This document shows, piece after piece, positions 37,501 through 47,683 of a DNA stretch of 64,000 bases; position 1 is the first letter of the stretch, and every line of letters begins with the position of its first letter. The stretch comes from Chrysoperla carnea. Lineage: Eukaryota > Arthropoda > Insecta > Neuroptera > Chrysopidae. The notes below the pieces were generated by a model. The model was given only the letters and a program-made list of their open reading frames with translations. It was not told the DNA's origin and made no database searches. The stretch covers positions 46,907,935-46,971,934 of the forward strand of contig NC_058338.1 in assembly GCF_905475395.1 (NCBI RefSeq), given 5' to 3'. A program made the translations under genes and the position numbers.

Positions 37501-39089
37501 CAAAACGGTGAAAAAGAAACCGAGGATATAGATAAGCGTTTCATATTTGACGTCTTTTTGGATTATCTTCAAGTGGCTTAAGTATTATAACAGCTAAAAT
37601 TAATGTTTTTTAAGATTTTTTTTCCCTAAAATAAAATAGTTTTACATTTTTTTTAACATTTTGTCCTATTTTCTGTACTTGTCAGTTTAGTTTTCATTTT
37701 TTAACACTGAATTGGTTTGATTGTTTATAGTGTTTCTGGGCGTTAGGCGCTTGTTTCGAAGTTGCACTTGCACTAGTAATTATGCCAACACTTGGTTGGC
37801 AATGGTTATTAGCAGCATCCACGACACCCTTATTTGCATTTGCTATTATCTGTCCAGTAAGTGTTTAAAAACCATTAAAAAAATTGACTAAAGTTAATTT
37901 TAATAATGTCTGAATATTTTAGTGGTTACCTGAATCAGCAAGATATCACGTTGCGAGTGGGCAAACTGATAAAGCATTGGAAACATTGGAACAAATTGCT
38001 AAAGATAATGGGAAGCCAATGTTGTTAGGTCGTTTAGTTGTAGACGACAGTGTGAATCATAACGAAGGCATTCGTGGTAGATTTCGAGATCTTTTACGAC
38101 CTGCTGTACGCAGTACATCACTTCTATTATGGTTTATATGGATGTCATGTGCATTTTGCTATTATGGCTTAGTACTAATGACAACTGAATTGTTTGAAAC
38201 ATCTACAGCCAGCTGTGCTGTGGAAACAGAAGCTGATATGGCTAATCAAATTAAAGAAAATTGTGCAGCAAATTGTCGGACATTACAAACTACCGATTAT
38301 ATGGATTTATTATGGACTACATTAGCTGAATTTCCAGGTTGGTTACAAAAACTAAAATTAAAAAATTTCGTAAATTATTTTTATTTATATTTTTTTTAGG
38401 AATTTTCCTGACAATATTCGTAATTGAAAGATTTGGACGTAAGAATACAATGTCAGTCCAATTTGTAATTTTTGCTATTTGCGTTTGTTTTTTGGTTCTT
38501 TGCACGGAAACGTAAGTAAAAAATGAATGTCATTTATAAATCATCAACAGCTAAAATTATTAAAACATGGAAAATCGCATTAAGAAAATACTCATGCATT
38601 TATGCAAGTAGCTGCCATGTATTACATATTTTCTACTGTACTGTTTGTAATCCTTAAGGATGATCCGTAGTCGAGCGATGTTAGTAATTTAACAAAAGAC
38701 ACAGTACTTACTTATTATTAATTATTAGGAGGAGATATTTGATTAAACATTTTTTTTTTTTTTGTTCCAGGAGAGCAATTTTAACAGTTATTTTATTTTT
38801 TGCCCGGGGTATTATTGCTGGTGTATTCCAAGCGGCATATGTATATACACCAGAAGTGTATCCAACATTTTTACGAGCTGTGGGTGTTGGATCATGTAGT
38901 GCAATGGCTCGACTTGGTGCAATGGTAACACCATATGTGGCTCAAGTTTTATTAAAATCATCTATAGGTTTAGCAACAAGTGTGTATGCGTGTGCAGCAA
39001 TTTTAGCAGCCATTGGTTGTTTAGCGTTACCTATTGAGACTACCGGTAAAGAAATGGGTGAAAATCTTAATAAAAAATCAACCAAGTGA
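34592..39089 (+). CDS. SVOP: SVOP-like transporter (synaptic vesicle 2-related, major facilitator superfamily)
   Basis: Coding exons: 34592-34733, 35832-36088, 36800-36924, 37038-37101, 37731-37856, 37923-38337, 38400-38511, 38771-39089. All introns are GT-AG, most donors are GTAAGT-like, and the frame is kept throughout. The product is 519 residues, close to the ~550 of vertebrate SVOP. The cytoplasmic N-terminus is polar. It is followed by about 12 membrane spans, with motif [11 protein letters not shown] after the second span and the related ERFGRKN in the second half. Other landmarks are [29 protein letters not shown], the Cys-rich loop between spans 7 and 8 (about five Cys), and [16 protein letters not shown], all characteristic of the SVOP/SV2 branch of sugar- and organic-cation-type transporters. 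In Drosophila the corresponding gene is of the CG4324 type. The substrate cannot be told from sequence; vesicle membrane location is family inference. The ATG lies two bases after an AG, so an upstream non-coding exon is likely. Confidence 0.93.
35174..35499. repeat. MITE-like inverted repeat in SVOP intron 1
   Basis: TAAGGTGGTACTATCGGTAA at the left pairs with the right end, which reads TGATAGTACTACCTTA. The arms are about 125 bp and include AACCAGTTAAATTTTTAG and GGCCTTCAGAGAACTGAAAA with their complements. The loop is about 75 bp. The arms are still very alike, so it is probably younger than the other foldback copies. No transposase. Confidence 0.85.
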
Positions 39090-39699
39090 TCTCTGATGAT
39101 TCGCATTTAGATATTTTGTGATGTGACAAGTTTTTGAAGAATGGGTTGTGGGAATATTAGAATAGCATTCGTTAGCTCTTCAATTGTATAAACGCTAAAA
39201 TACTTAAAGCCTGAATTCTTCAAATTTTCTTGTTTAGCTAAAATTGTATTTGATTGTTGCTCGCTTATAGATTTAGAAATCTTGTTATTAATGATTTTTA
39301 TAATTATTTATTAATATTATTTATTTATGAATATTTTATTTTAAAGTGAAATATTTAAACCAAAGAATTAATACAAATTTACTGACGCGTATTGTGTGAG
39401 TATTATGTCGCAATGATGGTTTTAGCTGACGTTAACATTTTTAGACATAGTAGGGTTGATAAATTTAATTATTTGTGTAAGGGTCGTATTTATAAACAAA
39501 GCCTCTGGCTATTTATACATTCGATAAAATATTTTGCTGTTATATCCAGCGATTTTAATGTCAATTATTTATCCAAAATTTCAATAATTTGTGTAAGACA
39601 AACAGCACAGCGGAAGTCATGGAACAGATTGAAGTCGGGTGTAAATTAAATGTAACAAGTAACCTAATAGATTCGGTACTACGTCGACTTAAGCAATAT

Positions 39700-39960
39700 G
39701 TGTATTTTTATACCATGTATATATGAAATATATCAAGGTATACTGAGTTTCGTCCCAAGTTTGTAACGCTTAACAATATTGATGCTAAGAACAAAATTTT
39801 GGTATAGGTGTTCATAAAATCCATTTCTGGTTGTTCTTTCGTTTGTCAAGGTCTTGGATCCGTAGGACACCCATTCGAGAGGTACCCGTAGGATACCTCT
39901 CTTAAATAACACAACACAGTTTTCTATTATATATATAATACCATTTACAAAGGTTATTAA
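39700..39960 (+). repeat. Dispersed repeat family A, reverse orientation to 29.4 kb copy
   Basis: Contains TATACCATGTATATATGAAA, CCCAAGTTTGTAACGCTTAA, CAATATTGATGCTAAGAACA, AAATTTTGGTATAGGTGTTC, and then a degenerate GTCTTGGATCCGTAGGACAC. These are the reverse complements of the corresponding blocks at 29.4 kb. The inner TTGATATC block is missing, so this copy is internally deleted. Confidence 0.7.
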
Positions 39961-40749
39961 AAGATTGTGGAACTCTCCCCATGCGAGCTAATACGTACTT
40001 GACCTGTTTTTTATTTACAAATTCAGCCAAAGCTATTACTGCGACTAACTACTCACTAATAATAGTATTAACATTTTGAGTATTTCTTAGTTAAACTAAG
40101 GTCACATCCACGTAAACGAATTGATGTTAATTAATAATAAATCTCGACTTCACAAGCTTCGATTAAATTTGAGAAATCGATTTGAAAAAATTAGTTTGAA
40201 ATGTTTAATTGGTGTGGATTTATTTTTTGACAAACGAATTTATTAATTTAATAATAAATATTTTTATATGCTAAAATTTTTTGTATTTTCAAATTTTATA
40301 ATTAAAAAGAATTTTATGATTCATTTTTAGTTTATTTTTTTACTTCCTTTCCCCATGTTTTATAGTTCAGTCTAAAATTAATATTGAAGTATTTATTTCA
40401 AAAAACTTAAAATCAGGTTAAAATTCGGTGAAAGCCTAATTTGCAAAGTAAAATTATCAAGATGATGAAACTAAGATGAGTTTTTCTTATCCTCTTCATG
40501 AAACCTAAGCCTGAGAAAATATAGAGAAAAAAATAAAATTCATCTGCCTGTCAAGTTTTTGGTCGGAATACTGCGAAACAATTTTTTTTATATTCGATAT
40601 GCGGCTGTAAAATCTTAACTAATAATTTAAAGCTAAAGAATTGTTTGTTTGATCAAACGCGCTAATCACAGGAACTGGTACTGGTAATTGATAATTTTTT
40701 TTTAGTTTGGATAGCCCACTTGTCGAGGAAGACTATAGACTATATAACA

Positions 40750-41005
40750 TCACACAAAAACTACTGAATGGATTTTAATGAAACTGTACAATAATGTAGC
40801 TCATACGTCAGGATAATACATAGGCTATAATTTATACAGATACTAGCTGTTACCCTCGCTTTGCTGGGTGATCTTGAAAAGTACTGAATGGATTTTAATG
40901 AAACTTTACAATAATACAGCTCATACATCAGAATAACACATACGCTACAATTAATAAAGAAAGCAGTTACCTGCCCGCTTCACTGGTCGATTTCAATTTT
41001 AAAAG
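40750..41005 (+). repeat. Tandem pair of 120-bp dispersed-repeat units
   Basis: TACTGAATGGATTTTAATGA begins a unit at about 40762 and again at about 40882. Each unit continues through AGCTCATACNTCAGNATAA and ends in a TAGCTGTTACC..CTTTGCTGGG or GCAGTTACCTGCCCGCTTCA block. The terminal block recurs inverted at about 47425-47453. No coding capacity. Confidence 0.7.
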
Positions 41006-41477
41006 CAAATTGATTTGGTTTCATAATAAAAAGTAACATATATTTCCAGTGTTATGGATGGGGGGATAAGTGCAGTTATAACAAAATTATTATTTATCTA
41101 ATTTACGCGCTTTTAATTTTCTTCATAGGTATATTCCTTGACCAAGTTTTTATATATATTTTTTTTTACAATAAACAAGCTAATGAAGATTGCGTGTATC
41201 TTTTTATAATGGTCAGCAATAATTCTGTAGACACGGTGATTTCTCGAGGACCACAAATTTTTAATAGTTTTTTTTAATAGTGACTATTTTTAATAAACAG
41301 GATTTTCATATTGAAATAAAGCGGGAATATGTCCCTAATATATATCATCTCCCCCTATGTGGTGAATTTCTAAACTGAATTATAAATGACAGAGAAATGT
41401 CAGTACTGTCACATTGACAGTTATAAGTCATAAATGACATTTTGATATGGTTAAAAGTTACTTCAAACCAAAATAAT

Positions 41478-44400
41478 ATGGAAGGAATTACATTATCGGA
41501 TTTACAAAATAAATATCAAAAATTAGCAACTGAATATTCAAAGGTAAATACTTATACACATTCCGAATACATACTTGTCTCATGCAAAAAACTCATGTGG
41601 ATTATGAAAACAAAAGAAAATACGTGTTATATGAATTACTGAAAAACCTAATTAAAGCCTGTAAACCAGGTTTATTTCGGTTTAATTTGTATATATTCGA
41701 AAGATTTTAAACTAGATATCAGATAACGCCCCCTACAGAGAGATTACTTCCGGTATATTAAATAAAACGGCTGAATTTAAAAGTGTTATTTTAATGGTTT
41801 ATTGTGTTTTTATCTGAAAATATTTGATTCTCTTCACTTATGAAGTCCAACAACCCGATAATCTACCCTGGATTCGCATTCGGAAGGATATTCATTTGTT
41901 CCGCAGTCCATAAGAAGGGTCCAGCCCATAGCCAATTTATGTAATTTACTACGAGGAAACTTATTTTTAAGAAGGTCTGCTTGGAGTAGGTTTTTGCTCT
42001 TGAATATTTACTTTTGAGTTCGAGTAAACAGGCATTTTTGATTAACTGAATGAATATTTTCACTAGTGTCCGATCGAAACCACATTTTCGAATAGTTCAG
42101 TTTTATCTTTATCGATATTTAGATGTATCATTAGATTAAAATTAATCAAAATATTCTTAATATTACAAATAAAACTTTTGTCTTTTCAAGATTCAGTTGA
42201 GTTATCTAACTGAGACTGACCTAAGTTATTCAAAGAATAATACTTATTTTGTACATTATTATTCTGTGTGTCTAAATTAGAACCATGTTGTTCTGAACAC
42301 GCGCTTAGTTCAGTTCATTAATAAATTGTTTTCCAAATAATCTTCATGAAACTTTTACTTGAGACAGGTACAAAAATTAAACTTGTCAATAATAATAATG
42401 ATACATATAAACAATTTTTAGTTACGTTCTCAAGCTCAAGTATTAAAAAAAGGTGTTGTAGATGAACAAACACGAAATACAAATTTAACAGAATTGTTAA
42501 AAGAATATGAACAAAAAGTACGAAAATCTGATTTAGAAATGGAAAGTTTAAATTTTAGAAATCAACAATTAACGAAACGAATTATTGTGTTACAAGAGGA
42601 ATTAGATAAGCAAGCGAAACAAAAGCATAAGGGCAGCGGTAAACATTTAACAGAGGCAACGGGTGATTTTTTTCAAAGCAGAAATTCAGTGATTGACGAA
42701 GAATTACGAAGTAAAATCATTGAAAATGCTCAACTATTAACCACGGTATTACTTTACTTTCTATACTTATTGACTTCGCTAAGAATTTAGTCATTGTACT
42801 ACTTGCGTATACTGTGTGTTTTTAAATCATTTTACTTAGTAAATCAATGGGCGTGAGAGATTACATATACATTAAGTAATGTGTATAAGAAAAATACTAT
42901 TATATGTCTTCTTGCCTGTTTGCGAACAGTAGCAGTACAATAATAGCAATAAACATCTAACAGTATCTTTCTTATACATATTATTGAGCCAGCCTCTCTT
43001 TGACGACCTCTCCGATCTAAAGTCCGTTGACGTCAAAGCACTACTGCTATTCTTAAATAGCTCCAAATAGTTCATGGAGTAGTGGCCGGGGATGGGCCAA
43101 TCCTTCGTCAAAGCACTACTGCTGTTCTTAAATAGCTCCAAATAGTTCATGGAGTAGTGGCCGGGGATGGGCCAATCCTTTTTCGGTATCACATTACTTA
43201 ATGTATATGTTCCCTCTCACACTCATTGATGTACCAATGATTTAAAAACAATATGTATAATAATAATCCCAGTATAAAAGTCTGGTTAAAAACTTTGAGA
43301 ATGAGTTAACTTGCATAAACAAACTACTTGTTTACTTTTTCATTCTAATGAAACGTCCTTTTAGATATCCGATAAAGAGGTAATAATATCAACACTCGAA
43401 GAACGAATACGAAATTTAGAGAGTCAAACCGGTGATTTACGAACAAATACAGATGAAATTAAAGAAAATTATGAAGCAGAAATTAGAAAATTGAAAAATG
43501 AAATCAGCGAATTAAATACAAAATTAATTACTTCGCATGATATCGTTAAACAATTAAAAATTCATAATGGTGAGACACGTTCAGATGTCGGCAGTTTAGT
43601 AAGTATTGTAAGTTTTTACATTGATAATTAAAATCAAAAGAATAAGCCGGGCGACATCATATAATTTTAGTGTTTAAGATTGAAGCTTTGTAGCTCTTAT
43701 AGTACGAAAGCTGACCGTAAAATTTGTATAGTTAGGTTTTTGAAAAGTTAAAATTGAAATTTGGTGCAAAATGCTTCTCTTAATCATTTCTACTTGTTTC
43801 ATTTTACTAGGGCTGAAAACTCTCCTGTTTTGGACAGGCGTGTTCGATTTTCGGGGTGTGTCTCCGATAAGACACACCTCCCTTGTAAATAAAAATTTAC
43901 TTTATTTTATACAAAAAAAAAAAGTATGCTCACAATCCACGCCATTATAAGAGATACCACTACTGATGTTAATCTAAAACAATTTGCGTTTGTGCTATAT
44001 CTACTGATATTTTAAAATGTGGCCTATAAGTATTACGTTGAATTTTAAGCAAATATTTATTATTTTAGTGTAAGTATACTTTACTTAACGGCTTACGATT
44101 TACCAGGTCGATTTAGTCAAATTTACTATTTTCTGTTTTTGACAAAATGGCCCTCGAAGGAAATAAAAACAAAAAAAAATGATAATACAATGCTCTAGTT
44201 ATTTATGGTCAATAATTTTGGTTTTTCTTTCTTTAACTCAGAACAAATACATTAATGATCAGTTAGTTTTTTTTTTAAATTTGTGGCAGCTTTTATTTTA
44301 AAATTAAAAAACTTTAAAAACACAACCTCTCATATTCTACATGTTAATTATCCACAATTATATTAAATTTGCCTCGAGTTAGAGTTGGTCAAACGATTTC

Positions 44401-45635
44401 AAATTTTTATGGTAATTGTATTATACTCTTAAAAAGTATAAAAAAATTTAGAATTTTCTTTCTGTATGCCCAGAGCAAACCAACAACTATAAAGATATAA
44501 TTTACTTAATTTAGTTAAAAAAACAATTCATAATTTACTTGAAAATTCAATTTATGTAGTTTTCTTCAATACTTTTTTATGTATTTAAAAATGGTGAAAT
44601 AATATTTTGAAAATATAGTTTTTATTTTTTGAATTTTCAATATCACTTCTCTGCCATAACTTGTATACTTCCAACCTGTGATTTTGTTCCATTTTAGGGT
44701 AGTGAAGATATAACTGGGCTTGTTAGCACTACTGATAATCAAACAATCGAATTATTAACACAAGCAAAACAACAAATTATATCATTAAAACAAGAATTAG
44801 AATTATATAAGGCAAAATGTCAATCATATATGAATTTAGATGAAACAATTGGTAGTAATATTCCAAGTACATTTGAATTAAGTGAAAATTCTACAAATAT
44901 ATTGGGTGCTGTTAACAATCCATCCACTTTAACATATGAAGATTTACAAAAGAAAGATGAAAAAACATTTGAATATTTTCTTGCACGAATTAATGATTTA
45001 ATACGTGAAAAAGAAAATGCTTTGTCAATTTGCAATGATATTAGTTTAGAGGTTTGTATAAAATTACAAGTTTTTGCTTTGCGTTTTATGTGTTGCCTAC
45101 AAAAAATCAATTTATACGTGATTATCGTAAAACGTCTTGGTTGGTTTTATTAACAATTTAAGCTTAATTTTCATAGTCATAAAATTTCTGCTTTTTTTCG
45201 TACAATTCTAGCATTGATTTTCTATGTAAATAAAATTCTGTCCTCCAGCTTTTCTTGGCAATAACATCTTTGGTGATCAATTAATTGTTAGGCTATCGCC
45301 AGATAATTATTGTTTCTTTGAAAAATAAGACTTTGCGATTTTAAAATTGATTTTTAATTTTAATTATAAATTTTGTTTATTAGTGCAATGCAATGGAAAT
45401 ACGTTTAGAAGAATCAATTGTTGAAAAACAAGATCTTGAAACACGTTTACGAACCACTGAAATGGCATTAGAAAGTTTACAAGAAGAATTGAGTACAACT
45501 AGTCATAATTATGAATTACAATTGAGTACAATGTCCGAACATTTGGCCAATATGAATGAAACATTAACAAAACAATGTGATGAAATTCAACAATTAGAAT
45601 ATAATTTAGCGTTAAAACATCAACGTTCAAAATAA
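41478..45635 (+). CDS. PPP1R21: PPP1R21-like coiled-coil protein (KLRAQ-motif protein), short form
   Basis: Coding exons: 41478-41543, 42422-42745, 43365-43607, 44698-45051, 45384-45635; all phase 0 and GT-AG, giving 412 residues. The start MEGITLSDLQ was chosen because vertebrate PPP1R21 begins right before KYQKLAxEYSK; an in-frame ATG at 41442 would add 12 residues. The KLRSQAQVLKKGVVDEQ block across the exon 1-2 junction is the KLRAQ motif, followed by long coiled coil. The C-terminus LSTMSEHLANMNETLTKQ matches the end of the PPP1R21 C-terminal domain. PPP1R21 is an endosomal protein, a PP1 regulatory subunit and part of the Rab5-linked FERRY complex; function here is by homology. At 412 residues it is about half the vertebrate length (~780), and the middle is missing. 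Two GTAAGT donors 9 bases apart end exon 3 (43599 or 43608), the first dropping VSI. Confidence 0.88.
42805..43260. repeat. MITE with ~80-bp terminal inverted repeats and internal tandem repeats, in PPP1R21 intron 2
   Basis: The left end (TGTTTTTAAATCATT-like, then GGGCGTGAGAGATTACATAT and ACATTAAGTAATGTG) is the reverse complement of the right end (CACATTACTTAATGTATATG, CCCTCTCACACTCATTGATG, CAATGATTTAAAAACA). The core holds two 75-bp tandem copies. The element lies wholly within the 42746-43364 intron and leaves only about 60 and 105 bases of intron on either side. It has no transposase. Confidence 0.85.
43031..43180. repeat. Two tandem 75-bp repeats, 1 mismatch
   Basis: CGTCAAAGCACTACTGCTAT starts at 43031 and its copy CGTCAAAGCACTACTGCTGT at 43106. 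The two 75-bp units differ at only one visible base, so the duplication is recent. Because 75 is a multiple of three, a minus-strand frame (42872-43192) stays open and encodes a duplicated 25-residue peptide. There is no sign that it is translated. Confidence 0.88.
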
Positions 45636-46196
45636 AATTCAAAAAAATTTTAACCAATCTCAATTACTTTGAGATACACATTCCATATAATTTTGAGTTT
45701 TCTTTTTGTATTATAAATATTTTATATAATAATTATGTATATTATTTATTAATTATAGCGTAATATATAATTATGAACAAAATATTTATCCGAATATTAT
45801 TTTTCTCTATCCTCTTTCCCGTAAGAGAGTACTTGGTCGAACATTCGGCACGTGGGTACAAAATTAAAAAAAGCTTAGTATATCATTAGGGTCTTATTTT
45901 CAGCTAACGTAATTTCGCCCACCATAAAATTTTTTTCGGGTTAATTATTTATAAATCTTTTTTAATCCATTGTTCGTTGTTTGTTCTTCATTATTTGATC
46001 ATTAAAATTATTTGTTCGATCGTTGTTTATTTATTATTTATTAAAAAATTATTTGTCATTAAGTAAGCCCCCCATACTATTGATTTCCACTTTTTACTTC
46101 CTTAATCAAGTTTAAGAAAACAAGTTTATTGAAAAAAGTGAGTAAAAGGGATGGATATTACATTACTGATACGTATAATATGTCAAAGCTGAAGTA

Positions 46197-46262
46197 GTGG
46201 CTAGCCCAATCGCCACCGGTTACAGAGTACCTCGGTTCGTATCTAGCATTGCGCCGATTAAT
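46197..46262 (+). repeat. tRNA-like (SINE-head) fragment
   Basis: AGTGGCTAGCCCAATCGCCA resembles an A-box region, and GGTTCGTATC 30-odd bases later resembles a RNA polymerase III B box. The segment does not fold into a full cloverleaf, so I call it a degenerate tRNA-derived SINE head rather than a tRNA gene. A similar segment lies inverted at 46.86-46.95 kb. Confidence 0.35.
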
Positions 46263-46373
46263 TTTTTAATTAAATAAGTTATTATTTTAATTCCCATCTC
46301 CTGACAAAAGAGTGATATATAACATAAGTAGGAAAGTGGGACTACCATAAATATTTTTTCTGTGTGAAATAAT

Positions 46374-46710
46374 ATGTTCTCCTATTACAAAATCTAAAAT
46401 TAATAAAATTTCATACATGTACAGCAAAAAAGCAAGCAAGTATTTCTTAATATTTTGTAATAGGCGAATATGTTATACAAAAGTGGGATAAAATATATAA
46501 TATGTTCTCCTGTGACAAAATTTCATATTTTAGTCTTAACGAGCGATTTTTTAATTTTTTAAATACAAATTTTTAATATTTTGTAATAGGAGAATATGAG
46601 TGAGATAAACTATATGACATGTTCTCCCATTAATAAATTTCATATTTTAGCACGACCAAGCCATTTTGAACATATTTTTAATATTTTGTAACAAGAGAAC
46701 ATGATTTTAA
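46374..46710. repeat. Tandem array of three ~105-bp units, each with inverted ends
   Basis: Each unit opens with ATGTTCTCCTATTACAAAAT (or CTGTGAC / CATTAAT variants) and closes with AATATTTTGTAATAGGAGAA (or a variant), its reverse complement. Units run about 46374-46470, 46500-46600 and 46618-46705. Direct repeats TTCCCATCTCCTGACA (46291) and TTCCCACCCCCTGACA (46729) flank the array, so the whole block looks like one composite repeat. Confidence 0.75.
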
Positions 46711-46859
46711 AGAGTGAGATTATTTAAATTCCCACCCCCTGACAGAATAGTGATTTATGACATATGTATAACTGACGTTATTTATAGCAAGAGGGCGGGT
46801 TATATAGAAAATTTAAACTATAAAAAGAGTGGAAAATTTTTAACATCAAGAAAAATTTT

Positions 46860-46945
46860 TAAGTTTAAAAATAAAAATGTTAACCACACCAGGATACGAA
46901 CCAACATACCTTTGTTATAGAGGCAAGTGCTATACAAACACAGCC
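46860..46945 (-). repeat. tRNA-derived SINE-like segment
   Basis: On the minus strand, GTTGGCTGTGTTTGTATAGC is followed by ACTTGCCTCTATAACAAAGG and then GGTTCGTATCC. This is the order of a tRNA-like A-box region, an anticodon-like arm and a canonical B box. The D arm is degenerate, and there is no 7-bp acceptor stem, so it is a SINE head rather than a working tRNA. Confidence 0.5.
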
Positions 46946-47179
46946 AACAGGATTATTTATAACTATATATTTAACTTATTACTTACCTTTACAAAATAAT
47001 TAATTAATTTATAATTAAAAAAATGTCTACTTGGACTTGCTGTTGACTCAAACGCTTTTGCCAATTTTTTTCGATTTAGCATCTACCCGCTAACTAAAAA
47101 ACTGCCATTTGGCCGTATTATTAGGAAAATTATCGAAATTGAATGGTGCTTTATCTTCAATACATAGTATAAAACAAAG

Positions 47180-47456
47180 CCTCCTTCCGCTGTCTAACCC
47201 CTTTGTCAGCTTAGGTCCTTAAAACTACAAAACGGATTTCGATGCGGTTTTTTCTAATATATAGAGTGATGCCAAAGGAAGGTTTGTGTGTATAATATAG
47301 TAGAGAAACGCTGATAATTTTAGAAGTTAAACGAAATTGTGAACAAAAAGGGAGTAAGTGACGGCATATTAAATGAAAGTTATAACACAATCATCTTTGT
47401 ATTTAATATTGAAGTTGCCCAGTGAAGCGGGTAGTTCACAGCTAGTTTGAAATAAA
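47180..47456 (-). repeat. Dispersed-repeat fragment sharing its end with the 40.8 kb repeat
   Basis: GCCCAGTGAAGCGGGTAGTT followed by CACAGCTAGT (47429-47453) is the reverse complement of the TAGCTGTTACC..CCGCTTCACTGG end blocks at 40.85-40.99 kb. Inward, ACAAAACGGATTTCGATGCG differs from the 40.8 kb body. This is a second subfamily with the same terminus or a fragment of a longer parent element. Confidence 0.5.
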
Positions 47457-47683
47457 ACATGAAAAGATAAAAGTTCTAATTCAATAAATAATAAGGGCCA
47501 TCTAATCAGGGGCATTTTTCAATTTATTAAACTTAATAATTTTTTTTCCAAACAAGTTATTTATTAAAAAATGTAACAAATATAAAAATATCACCTTTTA
47601 AGGATTTTACAATTGTAGAAAACTTAAATTATTAAAACTAAGGCACTGCCAATTATTTACATTTAAAAAAAATAAGTTACGTA

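Larger units (their letters stand above)
39090..41477. other. Region between SVOP and PPP1R21 (tandem genes)
   Basis: Includes the SVOP 3' untranslated region, whose end I cannot place because no clear AATAAA lies near the stop. It also includes a copy of repeat family A and a tandem pair of 120-bp repeat units. The PPP1R21 promoter must lie in its right part. An 85-codon frame at 39392-39649 has no recognisable domain and I do not call it. Confidence 0.55.
45636..47683. other. Region between convergent PPP1R21 and LRR1
   Basis: Two 3' ends face each other over 2 kb. A minus-strand AATAAA at 47560-47565 suits the LRR1 transcript, about 120 bases past its stop. The middle holds a tandem array flanked by tRNA-like segments (46.2-46.9 kb) and a dispersed-repeat fragment at 47.2-47.45 kb. 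I see no gene. Confidence 0.55.

Noticed and set aside
41442-41477. Upstream in-frame ATG extending PPP1R21 by 12 residues
   Set aside because: The family begins a few residues before KYQKLA; the ATG at 41478 fits that, the upstream one adds an unconserved leader.
42872-43192. Minus-strand frame with a duplicated 25-residue peptide
   Set aside because: It lies in a MITE and reflects two 75-bp tandem copies, not a domain duplication in a gene.
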